In this document: positions 13,341 to 20,149 of the stretch, in pieces
Numbering within the stretch: the first letter of the stretch is position 1
Layout: each line of letters starts with the position of its first letter
Virus record (IMG/VR): IMGVR_UViG_3300043466_000438
Location: 1-22,244 of that record
Origin: a virus
DNA length: 22,244 nucleotides
Reading direction: 5' to 3' (one strand)
The notes under the pieces: model-generated
The model's input: only the letters and a program-made list of their open reading frames with translations
What the model was told of the DNA's origin: nothing
The model's database searches: none
Made by a program: the position numbers and the translations under genes

Positions 13341-14351
13341 ATGTCTTTGTATATTGATCGGAAATACGTATCACTTGTTTCCACTAAGCTGGAACGTTTC
13401 AAGCAGAAATCGGAATTCTTATGGAACTTTCGATGCCCTATCTGCGGAGATTCCCATAAGAATAAGTTGAAGACGCGCGGCTATTTCTACCGCCGCAAGT
13501 CTGATTTGTTTTTCCAGTGTCATAACTGTGGCACTTCTTTATCTATTGGAAACTTTCTCAAAACGATTGATAGGTCACTGTATCGTGAGTATCAGTTAGA
13601 GCGTTACAAGAATGAGACCACTGGTAATGTGGCAAAACCAGACTTTTCCATAGCAAAGACAAAGCCTGTATTCAATATTGTACCAAAGATCAATCTGCCG
13701 ACAATCAATTCTTTACCAGAAGAACATGCGGCAAAGAAGTATCTTATATCGCGTAAGATACCGCGTGATAAAATGAACGATATATACTATACATCCAACT
13801 TCAAGGCGTTTGTTCTGGAGATGTTGCCTGATTATGAAAAGACTTTGTTTGAAGAACAACGTATCATATTCCCATTCTACGATCAAGACAAAAAGCTTCT
13901 TGGTTTCCAGGGTCGTGCTATAGGTAAATCCAAAGTTAAGTATATCACAATCAAGATGGATGAAGACTTCAAAAAAATCTACGGACTTGATCGCGTAGAT
14001 TTGACGAAGCGCGTTTATGTTGTTGAAGGCCCAATCGATAGTCTATTCTTGCAGAATTCACTTGCAACTATGGATGCCTCGTTGTATAATATTACTCTTT
14101 TGCTTGGTAATTATGATTACGTATTCATTCATGACAATGAACCAAGAAATGCTGACATTGTTAAGCAAATGAATAAGACAATTCGTCACGGTGATTATAT
14201 TTTTATTTGGCCTCAAAATATAGTAGCAAAAGACATAAACGACTGGATCCTGACTGGAACGACATCCTCTGAAATTCAGAGTATTATAGATAAACATACG
14301 TTCAATGATTTGAGAGCAAAGCTAGAATTTGAAGCATGGCGGAAAGTTTAG
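13341..14351 (+). CDS. 61: DNA primase, T4 gp61 type
   Basis: This 336-residue protein is close to the size of T4 gp61. The N-terminal zinc-binding domain has C32-P-I-C35-G-D-S and F-Q-C60-H-N-C63-G, followed by the linker typical of gp61-like primases. The catalytic TOPRIM part shows E229 in VYVVEGPIDS and D265-N-E267 in FIHDNEPRN, the metal-binding acidic residues. It makes short RNA primers for lagging-strand synthesis with the phage helicase, which is not in the window. It has its own sigma-70-type promoter and a ribosome-site hairpin. The next gene starts 16 bases before its stop. Confidence 0.9.
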   Translation: MSLYIDRKYVSLVSTKLERFKQKSEFLWNFRCPICGDSHKNKLKTRGYFYRRKSDLFFQCHNCGTSLSIGNFLKTIDRSLYREYQLERYKNETTGNVAKPDFSIAKTKPVFNIVPKINLPTINSLPEEHAAKKYLISRKIPRDKMNDIYYTSNFKAFVLEMLPDYEKTLFEEQRIIFPFYDQDKKLLGFQGRAIGKSKVKYITIKMDEDFKKIYGLDRVDLTKRVYVVEGPIDSLFLQNSLATMDASLYNITLLLGNYDYVFIHDNEPRNADIVKQMNKTIRHGDYIFIWPQNIVAKDINDWILTGTTSSEIQSIIDKHTFNDLRAKLEFEAWRKV

Positions 14352-15256
14352 TTGACATATACGACCGTCAAGGTCAAATTCTAGATCATCTTCGTATTGA
14401 TGAGCCTTTACACTACATTGATGGTAGAATTACCATCGGTATTAAAAGCGGGTTGTATTACAAAGGAGCTGGAATACCTTACACCACTCATTTTGTTTTA
14501 GAACCAACACATGAGTACACATCGATAAGATATACAGATGTAGACTATCTTGGATACGAAGTTATCAAGAAAAGCTTTGTAGACTTATCAGGAATCTTTG
14601 AAGAGAAATATCAACCACAATTCAGCGACTTTATTGGCACGTGTGGCAATAAAGAATTGAGTATTCTTGAAAACGTAGATGACTTCAAACTATCTTCTTT
14701 GCAACTTAGAAAAGTTGTCAATTGGGATAAGACGAATAGCCAATATTATTTTGTTGTTGACTATCTATGTGGTAGAAAAAAGTATCTAGACTATGGAAAT
14801 CCAGTTGATCTAAAAAATCTTTTGTCATACATGATTCAGAACAACTGGAATTTTATATGGGACAAAAGAAGTATCTCTGATGTTTCGTATAATGGATTAG
14901 TTACAGATGTGGCTGATATCTTTAAGTCAGCTTCACTAAATCATAAGATAGGAACTGTGTATTCTATCTTGTACTCTTTGTCAAAAATAGATAGTGCGAA
15001 GTATTATGATTTGCTATCTGTTTTGAAATACAAACACACCACGGACATGGATTACATTTTCAATTCTGTTCGTTTTATACGTGATAGTGGTATTGATATT
15101 AGTGAGTTGTATGTTGATGGCGGTGATGTTCGTCTATATAATCACATTCTCAAGAATTATCTAATCACAGGCAAAAATTGTGCCCATTGTTCTTATGCTG
15201 AATTGGGAGAAAAAGTTATGAATGATTATAAGAATAGACTTAATGGAATAAACTGA
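14336..15256 (+). CDS. Protein of unknown function following the primase
   Basis: This 306-residue protein begins at an ATG inside the primase gene, so it is translationally coupled. I do not recognise it. It is rich in Tyr, Asp, Ser and Ile, with a beta-rich first third (IDGRITIGIKSGLYYKGAG, YTSIRYTDVDYLGYEV), a helical middle and a C-terminal C-A-H-C motif (GKNCAHCSYAEL) that could bind metal but lacks a second pair. There is no membrane span or signal peptide. Position among replication and nucleotide genes suggests early or middle expression. The reading frame is long and uninterrupted and the coding is convincing even though the role is not. Confidence 0.7.
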   Translation: MAESLVDIYDRQGQILDHLRIDEPLHYIDGRITIGIKSGLYYKGAGIPYTTHFVLEPTHEYTSIRYTDVDYLGYEVIKKSFVDLSGIFEEKYQPQFSDFIGTCGNKELSILENVDDFKLSSLQLRKVVNWDKTNSQYYFVVDYLCGRKKYLDYGNPVDLKNLLSYMIQNNWNFIWDKRSISDVSYNGLVTDVADIFKSASLNHKIGTVYSILYSLSKIDSAKYYDLLSVLKYKHTTDMDYIFNSVRFIRDSGIDISELYVDGGDVRLYNHILKNYLITGKNCAHCSYAELGEKVMNDYKNRLNGIN

Positions 15257-15516
15257 TGAATAACGTTAGAAAATTTAGAAAGAAGCCTGTAACAATCGAA
15301 GCAATGCAATTGACAGATGCAAAGTCTGTACTAGATATAGAAGAGTGGATAAACAGTGGTGATGTAGGCTTTAGCACCAACCCTCCTACTCTGTGGATAG
15401 ATACATTAGAAGGCCGCATGGAAGCAACTACTGGCGATTGGATTATCAAAGGTGTTGAAGGCGAGTTCTATCCTTGCAAGAATAATATTTTTATCAAGAC
15501 ATATCAGGAAGTATAA
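15256..15516 (+). CDS. PGDYG-type small phage protein
   Basis: This 86-residue protein has the familiar layout of a widespread phage family: RKFRKKPVTIEAMQL at the start, then ...IDTLEGRMEATTGDWIIKGVEGEFYPCK and a short tail. Family members are annotated only by this motif (PGDYG; here TGDWI) and have no assigned biochemical function. It overlaps the previous stop as TGATG and is followed after four bases by thyX, so it is part of the nucleotide-metabolism operon. Confidence 0.8.
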   Translation: MNNVRKFRKKPVTIEAMQLTDAKSVLDIEEWINSGDVGFSTNPPTLWIDTLEGRMEATTGDWIIKGVEGEFYPCKNNIFIKTYQEV

Positions 15517-15519
15517 ATT

Positions 15520-16191
15520 ATGAAAAATGTGAGACTGATCGGCGTTACGCAGCCGACTATGATCAACCATGAGACGAATAACTTTATGACCGCAGAACAG
15601 TTGATTGCTTATTGTGCCCGCGTATCTAATCCTGCAAATCAGGACAACCCAGATAGCGAACGCCTTCTTAAGTATCTTGTGAAGAACAAGCACTGGTCGC
15701 CATTTGAAATGGTACATATTGTTATGGAGATACAGACTACCCGTGATATCGGCCGTCAGATCCTTCGGCATCGGTCGTTCTCGTTTCAGGAGTTCAGCCA
15801 GCGTTATGCTGCTGTAACTGAGATGTCCGAACCGCGCGAAGCTCGTTTGCAGGATCAGAAGAATCGGCAGAACAGTATTGAAACAAATGATTTGGGTCTG
15901 GCATTCGATTGGATTACCGTTCAAAATGATTTAATGCGAGACGCGCAAAATGCATATGAATGGGCAATAGAAAATGGAATCGCAAAAGAAGTTGCTCGTT
16001 CTGTTCTTCCTGAAGGTCTCACTATGTCACGCATGTATATGTCAGGATCACTCCGTTCATGGATCCACTACTGCGAACTACGTATGGCCAACGGAACGCA
16101 GAAGGAACATAGATTAATCGCAGAACAGTGTTGGAATGTTATCGTTGAACAATTCCCCTCACTTAAGAACGTACTAGAAAACAATCAATAA
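15520..16191 (+). CDS. thyX: Flavin-dependent thymidylate synthase
   Basis: This 223-residue protein carries the diagnostic ThyX motif R-H-R-x2-S-x4-S-x-R-Y, here R83-H-R-S-F-S-F-Q-E-F-S-Q-R-Y96. It converts dUMP to dTMP using FAD, NADPH and methylene-tetrahydrofolate. The usual FAD/dUMP contacts N-terminal to it (HWSPFEMVHI) and the C-terminal RSWIHYCELRMANGTQKEHR segment are present, and the length is normal for the family. With the downstream ribonucleotide reductase it supplies dTTP and other dNTPs for phage replication. It lies in the operon that starts at the primase promoter. Confidence 0.95.
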   Translation: MKNVRLIGVTQPTMINHETNNFMTAEQLIAYCARVSNPANQDNPDSERLLKYLVKNKHWSPFEMVHIVMEIQTTRDIGRQILRHRSFSFQEFSQRYAAVTEMSEPREARLQDQKNRQNSIETNDLGLAFDWITVQNDLMRDAQNAYEWAIENGIAKEVARSVLPEGLTMSRMYMSGSLRSWIHYCELRMANGTQKEHRLIAEQCWNVIVEQFPSLKNVLENNQ

Positions 16192-16211
16192 AAATTTAGG
16201 AGACTACACGT

Positions 16212-18146
16212 ATGTCAGGCAGTAATATGTTACCGACACTATATCAAGAGTTCATTTATAAGAGCCGCTATGCTAAGTGGTTGTGGGATGAAAATCGTCG
16301 TGAAAACTGGGATGAAACAGTTGCTCGTTATTTCAACTTCTTTGATGAACACATCAAGGAAAATACTGGCTATACTGTTACCAAGGAAGAACGTAAGCAG
16401 CTTGAAGATGCTGTATTGAACCTTGAAATCATGCCATCTATGCGCTGTCTAATGACTGCTGGTGAAGCACTCAAGCGCGAGAATGTTGCTGGCTACAATT
16501 GCTCTTATGTTGCTGTAGATAATCCTCGTTCATTCGATGAAATCCTCTACATTCTTATGAATGGCACTGGTGTTGGTTTCTCTGTTGAGTCTAAGTTTGT
16601 TGATCAACTGCCTATTGTATCGGATTCATTTCACGACACTGAAACAAACATCGTAGTGGCCGACTCAAAGCTTGGTTGGGCAAAGTCTCTCAAGGAACTT
16701 ATTCATCTTCTTTACGCTGGTCAGGTTCCTCGTTGGGATCTTTCTAAGGTACGCTCAGCTGGCGCGCCGCTTAAGACCTTTGGTGGTCGTGCTTCTGGCC
16801 CAGCACCGCTTGAAGACCTATTTAAGTTTTGCGTATCAACATTCAAGAAGGCTGCTGGTCGTCGTTTGACCACATTGGAGGCACATGATATCGTTTGTAA
16901 GATTGCTGAAATCGTGGTTGTCGGTGGCGTTAGACGTTCTGCACTTATTTCTCTTTCTGACCTTAGTGATGATAGAATGCGCGTTGCAAAGTCTGGTGAC
17001 TGGTGGAAAGAAAATGTCCAACGCGCTCTCGCAAACAACTCATTTGTGGCTAAAGAGAAGCCTGATGTGGGCATCTTCATGCGCGAGTGGCTTTCCCTCT
17101 ATGAGTCGCGCTCTGGCGAACGCGGCATTTTCTCGAGAGCAGCGTCGAAGAAGCAGGCTGAGAAGTTTGGAAGACGAGATCCGAATCACGATTTCGGCAC
17201 CAACCCATGTAGTGAAATCATTCTACGTTCCAGAGAGTTCTGCAACCTCACAGAGGTTGTCGTTAGAGGAGATGACACCCCAGAAACTCTCAAACGAAAA
17301 GTCAAACTCGCAACTATACTTGGTACATTTCAATCCTCACTTACCAACTTCAAATACTTGAGCAAGAAGTGGTCTGAGAATTGCGAAGAAGAGCGTTTGC
17401 TTGGTGTGTCTTTGACCGGTATCATGGACAATGAGTACACGAATGGTACTGGGGCTAAAGTAATACTTGATGGCGCACTCGAATCAATGTTGGAGGATCT
17501 ACGCAATGAAGCAGTCAAAACTAACGCTACTTGGGCTGCGAAACTTGGTATTCCTGTATCTGCTGCTATTACTTGCGTCAAACCTTCTGGCACCGTATCT
17601 CAGTTGGTCGATTCGGCTAGTGGTATTCATGCTCGTCACAGTCCCTATTATATTCGTACTGTTCGCGCAGACAAGAAAGACCCACTAGCACTAATGATGA
17701 AGGACATGGGGTTCCCTGTTGAAGACGATGTAACAAAGCCTCAGCACACTTATGTCTTTTCATTCCCGCAGAAGTCTCCTGATCATGCTGTGTTCCGTAA
17801 GGATCTAACTGCTATTCAACAACTTGAACTGTGGCTTACATATCAGCGTCATTGGTGTGAGCATAAGCCATCTGTTACTGTGTCCGTCAAGGAAGAAGAA
17901 TGGCCAGAAGTTGGTGCTTGGGTTTATAATCACTTTGATGAAATGTCTGGCGTATCATTCTTGCCATTCTCAGATCACGTATACAAGCAGGCTCCTTATC
18001 AGGATTGCACCAAGGAAGAATATGATGCTCTTGCTGCTAAGATGCCTAAGTCAGTTGACTGGACAAAGTTAGCTACATATGAGAAGCAAGACGCAACAAC
18101 TGGCTCACAAGAATTAGCGTGTGTAGCCGGTGGTTGTGAAATCTAA
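16212..18146 (+). CDS. nrdJ: Adenosylcobalamin-dependent (class II) ribonucleotide reductase, monomeric type
   Basis: All five catalytic cysteines of the Lactobacillus-type triphosphate reductase are in register. C97 (AGYNCS) and C344 (FCNL) form the reducible pair; C333 in NPCSE is the thiyl-radical cysteine, 11 residues before C344 exactly as C408/C419 in the lactobacillus enzyme. C637 and C642 in the tail CVAGGC are spaced by five like C731/C736. Other matches are GVGFSVE and CVKPSGTVSQLVDSASGIHA. At 644 residues it is shorter than the 739 of the lactobacillus enzyme, as usual for phage forms. It reduces ribonucleotides to deoxyribonucleotides without oxygen and needs vitamin B12 from the host. 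TAGGAG at 16197-16202 supports the ATG. Confidence 0.93.
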   Translation: MSGSNMLPTLYQEFIYKSRYAKWLWDENRRENWDETVARYFNFFDEHIKENTGYTVTKEERKQLEDAVLNLEIMPSMRCLMTAGEALKRENVAGYNCSYVAVDNPRSFDEILYILMNGTGVGFSVESKFVDQLPIVSDSFHDTETNIVVADSKLGWAKSLKELIHLLYAGQVPRWDLSKVRSAGAPLKTFGGRASGPAPLEDLFKFCVSTFKKAAGRRLTTLEAHDIVCKIAEIVVVGGVRRSALISLSDLSDDRMRVAKSGDWWKENVQRALANNSFVAKEKPDVGIFMREWLSLYESRSGERGIFSRAASKKQAEKFGRRDPNHDFGTNPCSEIILRSREFCNLTEVVVRGDDTPETLKRKVKLATILGTFQSSLTNFKYLSKKWSENCEEERLLGVSLTGIMDNEYTNGTGAKVILDGALESMLEDLRNEAVKTNATWAAKLGIPVSAAITCVKPSGTVSQLVDSASGIHARHSPYYIRTVRADKKDPLALMMKDMGFPVEDDVTKPQHTYVFSFPQKSPDHAVFRKDLTAIQQLELWLTYQRHWCEHKPSVTVSVKEEEWPEVGAWVYNHFDEMSGVSFLPFSDHVYKQAPYQDCTKEEYDALAAKMPKSVDWTKLATYEKQDATTGSQELACVAGGCEI

Positions 18147-18156
18147 GGATAGAAAA

Positions 18157-18321
18157 ATGACAAAAGAAGTAGAAAAGATAAAATGCAACTACTGTGAGTC
18201 ATCATACAAAGTGCTTTACAACTACGAAGAAACTCAGGGACAGCCACGTTTCTGTTCCTTCTGCGGTGAAGAATGTTTTGATGAAAATGAAGTAGACTTA
18301 GAGGATGATGAAAATGAGTAA
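18157..18321 (+). CDS. Small acidic zinc-ribbon protein
   Basis: This 54-residue protein starts at ATG 18157, behind AAGGAT. C-N-Y-C near residues 9-12 and C-S-F-C-G-E-E-C near 33-40 make a likely four-cysteine zinc site; the tail is strongly acidic. It follows the reductase by ten bases and is probably in the same transcript. The frame extends upstream into the reductase gene but the ATG is the natural start. The role is unknown; a redox or nucleic-acid binding accessory is possible. Confidence 0.6.
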   Translation: MTKEVEKIKCNYCESSYKVLYNYEETQGQPRFCSFCGEECFDENEVDLEDDENE

Positions 18322-18412
18322 GATATTGAGATGGATTTTTAGACCTTATAAACCAAACATTGAAGGAATGTATATTCACAACGGTGTTGGATATGGCGGT
18401 CTAGATGAGTGA
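18314..18412 (+). CDS. Very small basic protein
   Basis: This 32-residue reading frame starts MSKILRWIFRPYKPNIEGM and ends YGGLDE. It overlaps the preceding gene by eight bases and the following gene by eight. The tight overlap on both sides is the main support, with the GGATGAT before the start as a weak ribosome site. The N-terminus is amphipathic and basic. No family is recognised. Confidence 0.45.
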   Translation: MSKILRWIFRPYKPNIEGMYIHNGVGYGGLDE

Positions 18413-18773
18413 TGACTACGCGAAAGGATTCAAAGATGGCTTTAAAATCGGTCTAGAAGAAGGTAAGAGGCATCAGAATTTGAATCCTGTTCCATATACT
18501 CAACCTTATGTACCTTTAAGCTTGATGAAAGACAAATGCCCAAAGTGTGGCATTACAATCAGCGGTGTTATGAATTATACTTGTAGTAGCATTAACTGTC
18601 CTACATTTTATCAAGCATCATATGCATATGGTGCAGTTGGTAGTGATATGTCAACATCAAGTGCAGTTGGCGCTAACGGCCCAGCCGGACCTTCTCTTGA
18701 AGAAGAAAAAGATCAACTTGATAGACACAATCAAGTTTGGGTTAACGGCACTTGGGTTAGTTTAGGAAACTAA
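18405..18773 (+). CDS. Zinc-ribbon phage protein of unknown role
   Basis: This 122-residue protein begins MSDDYAKGFKDGFKIGLEEG, a start seen in many small T4-like phage proteins. A zinc-ribbon follows with C-P-K-C-G near residues 46-50 and C-S-S-I-N-C about 15 residues later, and then a flexible Gly/Ser/Ala section. The end (LDRHNQVWVNGTWVSLGN) looks like a short beta hairpin. The function is unknown. It overlaps the 32-residue frame upstream. Confidence 0.65.
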   Translation: MSDDYAKGFKDGFKIGLEEGKRHQNLNPVPYTQPYVPLSLMKDKCPKCGITISGVMNYTCSSINCPTFYQASYAYGAVGSDMSTSSAVGANGPAGPSLEEEKDQLDRHNQVWVNGTWVSLGN

Positions 18774-18776
18774 CAT

Positions 18777-18798
18777 ATATACCTTTAAAGGGGTATAT
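18777..18798 (+). promoter_or_regulatory. Hairpin masking the ribosome site of the GIY-YIG gene
   Basis: ATATACCTT (18777-18785) pairs with GGGGTATAT (18790-18798) over nine bp, two of them G-U, with a four-base loop, ending two bases before the ATG at 18800. The AAAGGGG ribosome site is in the loop and right arm. The TATATA of the left arm could itself be part of a -10 box or a late-promoter-like CATATATA (18774-18781). Confidence 0.5.
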
Positions 18799-18799
18799 C

Positions 18800-19204
18800 A
18801 TGTGGTTATATAACGGCAAAGAAATTGGTGATGATGATACAGTAGGCTACGCAGCTTTCGTGTACATCATCACCAATCTTAAAGACAACAAGAGATATAT
18901 CGGCAAGAAAATCTTCAAGTCTATTCGTCGCAAGAAAGTGAAGGGCAAGACAAGAAGAAAGAAAGTCGAAAAAGAATCTGACTGGAAATCTTACTATGGT
19001 TCTAATCTAGAACTCATCGCAGACGTTGAAAAGCATGGTGCTGAAAACTTTGAGCGTGAGATAGTTAAACTTTGCAAGACCAGAGGCACAGCCAACTACT
19101 GGGAAGCAAAACTCCAAATGCAGCAAGAAGTTTTGGAAAATCCAGATAAATTCTACAATGAATGGATAATGGTAAAAGTTCACCGCTCTCACATTAAGTC
19201 ATAA
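18800..19204 (+). CDS. GIY-YIG-type nuclease-like protein
   Basis: This 134-residue protein has the two halves of the GIY-YIG signature, V21-Y-I-I-T-N and R-Y33-I-G35-K-K, followed by a basic loop and SDWKSYYGSN. It then has ENFEREIV and a Glu in NYWEAKLQ that fits the metal-binding Glu of this nuclease fold. Stand-alone proteins of this shape are common in T4-like phages; some relatives are homing endonucleases, but there is no DNA-binding domain after the catalytic module, so mobility is not implied. Its ribosome site is held in a hairpin, as in T4 I-TevI. It would cut DNA if active. Confidence 0.75.
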   Translation: MWLYNGKEIGDDDTVGYAAFVYIITNLKDNKRYIGKKIFKSIRRKKVKGKTRRKKVEKESDWKSYYGSNLELIADVEKHGAENFEREIVKLCKTRGTANYWEAKLQMQQEVLENPDKFYNEWIMVKVHRSHIKS

Positions 19205-19211
19205 TGTCGCA

Positions 19212-19240
19212 TTGATTTCGCAGTTGCGAAACACTATATA
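19212..19240 (+). promoter_or_regulatory. Sigma-70-type promoter with palindromic spacer
   Basis: TTGATT (19212-19217), a 17-base spacer and TATATA (19235-19240, or TATATT at 19237-19242) precede the small gene at 19281. The spacer contains TTCGCAGTTGCGAA (19217-19230), a 6-bp inverted repeat with a two-base centre that could be an operator. Confidence 0.6.
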
Positions 19241-19280
19241 TTAGTAGACAATCACACAAGACTTGAAAGGAGTCCCTACC

Positions 19281-19460
19281 ATGATCGCATGGGGAAGAGC
19301 AGTAATCGGTGCCATGAACGGCTTTAAGAATACAGAAGAAACCGGCCTGACCAGAATGTTCCGAACAGAATACTCGAAAGAATACCAAATGATGAGAAAA
19401 AACGGATATGAAATTAATGACAGCTTTGTGAGAACATTCTTAAATATGAGAAAGAATTGA
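19281..19460 (+). CDS. Small basic phage protein, unknown role
   Basis: This 59-residue protein starts at ATG 19281 after AAAGGAG (19266-19272). The frame extends upstream to a TTG at 19263 but that would place the ribosome site inside the gene. The sequence includes TGLTRMFRTEYSKEYQMM and ends VRTFLNMRKN; the R-M-F-x-T-E-Y pattern recurs in small proteins of marine T4-like phages with no known function. It is a single-gene unit: its own promoter lies upstream and a strong terminator follows. Confidence 0.65.
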   Translation: MIAWGRAVIGAMNGFKNTEETGLTRMFRTEYSKEYQMMRKNGYEINDSFVRTFLNMRKN

Positions 19461-19505
19461 TAATCGTCAAAATGTAGTCTTCGTACTACTTTAAGCTGTA
19501 TAATG
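19461..19505 (+). promoter_or_regulatory. TATAAT-like box directly before the terminator hairpin
   Basis: TATAAT (19499-19504), preceded by TG, gives an extended -10 look without a convincing -35. An inverted repeat GTAGT/ACTAC (19474-19478 and 19485-19489) lies upstream. Initiation from it would start inside the left arm of the terminator stem. Confidence 0.3.
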
Positions 19506-19545
19506 TAGCAGGTATGCGCCAAAAGCATACCTGCTATTCGTTTTT
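19506..19545 (+). terminator. Strong Rho-independent terminator
   Basis: TAGCAGGTATGC (19506-19517) and GCATACCTGCTA (19525-19536) form a perfect 12-bp stem with a seven-base loop, followed by ATTCGTTTTT. It separates the nucleotide-metabolism and GIY-YIG part from the early small-gene cluster. Confidence 0.85.
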
Positions 19546-19550
19546 AGGCG

Positions 19551-19596
19551 TTGAAATTCCGGGTTGCCAACCCCATCTATAGTGTATGATGATGAC
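19551..19596 (+). repeat. 46-base repeated element, copy A
   Basis: It aligns without gaps to copy B (19677-19722) with 38 of 46 identical bases. The most conserved core is CCCCATCTATAGT. It runs into three consecutive ATG codons (19586, 19589, 19592). Confidence 0.85.
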
Positions 19597-19669
19597 CCAC
19601 TCCCTCTATCGCAAGTTGTATCGCTTCTTTATTGGACCCATGCGTCCGGTGCATAGCAGATATGCGTAA
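19586..19669 (+). CDS. Possible 27-residue leader peptide
   Basis: An in-frame reading frame starts with three ATG codons at the end of repeat copy A (MMMTHSLYRKLYRFFIGPM...) and stops at TAA 19667-19669. It is basic and aromatic. There is no ribosome site; if transcription starts from TATAGT the message would be nearly leaderless. It is placed between two copies of the same promoter-like element, so it may be a decayed or very small gene, or chance. Confidence 0.25.
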   Translation: MMMTHSLYRKLYRFFIGPMRPVHSRYA

Positions 19670-19676
19670 ACTGCCC

Positions 19677-19722
19677 TTGAAAAACCGACTTGCCGACCCC
19701 ATCTATAGTATATGACAATGAC
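19677..19722 (+). repeat. 46-base repeated element, copy B
   Basis: This is the second copy of the element, immediately upstream of and reaching into the first codons before the 19733 gene. TATAGT is at 19705-19710, and an in-frame ATG at 19712 follows at the same relative position as in copy A. Confidence 0.85.
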
Positions 19723-19732
19723 TGAGGATACC

Positions 19733-20023
19733 ATGAGCTACGTTGTTTTCGAGACTGCCACCACCCGCTACGCTGGGAAAAAGGCTAAGTACAATGACCC
19801 GATTTTCCCGACCATGGCTGCTGCTAAGTCTCACATGACGCGATTAATCAAGTCTGGGAAGTATACGGCCGAACAGATTGCCGTTGCTGACCGCAGTTAT
19901 TTCCATGATGAGATTGAAGCGATTGTAGAGCGTACCAACATCATGAGCGGGAAGCCGTTCTTTGAGCGTATCAATGTCCCTTACTACTGCTCGCCGTCGA
20001 GCGAAACTTACTGGAGCATGTAA
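19733..20023 (+). CDS. Small early-cluster protein, unknown role
   Basis: This 96-residue protein starts MSYVVFETATTRYAGKKAKY. The ATG at 19733 is chosen because GAGG (19724-19727) lies five bases upstream; the frame continues to an ATG at 19712 that would be leaderless from the upstream element. The sequence FPTMAAAKSHMTRLIKSGKY is a predicted helix and the end is beta or coil (FERINVPYYCSPSSETYW). It resembles small proteins found in the early gene clusters of many large phages, without known function. Confidence 0.6.
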   Translation: MSYVVFETATTRYAGKKAKYNDPIFPTMAAAKSHMTRLIKSGKYTAEQIAVADRSYFHDEIEAIVERTNIMSGKPFFERINVPYYCSPSSETYWSM

Positions 20024-20025
20024 GA

Positions 20026-20148
20026 ATGACCAACTCTGAAATCCGTGATTTGTTTGATTCGAATCCCAACTTGACTGTCGCGCACATTGCGCGCCGCACA
20101 GGCAAGTCTACCGCACAGATTGTCAAGATCCTTATGGAGAAGAACTAA
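20026..20148 (+). CDS. Mini helix-turn-helix protein
   Basis: This 40-residue frame starts right after the preceding stop (two bases) and ends one base before the next ATG. LTVAHIARRTGKSTAQIVKILM has the spacing of a helix-turn-helix, with Ala in the first helix, Gly in the turn and T-G-K-S in the second. Single-HTH micro-proteins with a T-G-(K/R)-S motif are common in phage early clusters. It may bind DNA as an oligomer or act as an adaptor; no target is known. Confidence 0.55.
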   Translation: MTNSEIRDLFDSNPNLTVAHIARRTGKSTAQIVKILMEKN

Positions 20149-20149
20149 T

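Larger units (their letters stand above)
19546..19732 (+). promoter_or_regulatory. Intergenic control region with a duplicated promoter-like element
   Basis: About 187 bases lie between the terminator and the first small gene of the right-hand cluster. It contains two copies of a 46-base element (19551-19596 and 19677-19722), each beginning TTGAAA and containing CCCCATCTATAGT, followed by ATG triplets. Short inverted repeats (GGTTGCCAACC at 19562-19572; GCATA/TATGC around 19651-19665) are also present. The spacing of TTGAAA to TATAGT (21 bases) is too long for an ordinary sigma-70 promoter, so the exact boxes are unclear. Confidence 0.55.

Noticed and set aside
18800-19204. Mobile homing endonuclease inserted between phage genes
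   Set aside because: No DNA-binding domain, intron or disrupted flanking gene is visible; relatives appear as stable phage genes.
19546-19732. tRNA or other structured RNA gene in the intergenic region
   Set aside because: Short inverted repeats are present, but no acceptor stem, anticodon arm or T-arm order can be drawn. The duplicated element is better explained as regulatory.
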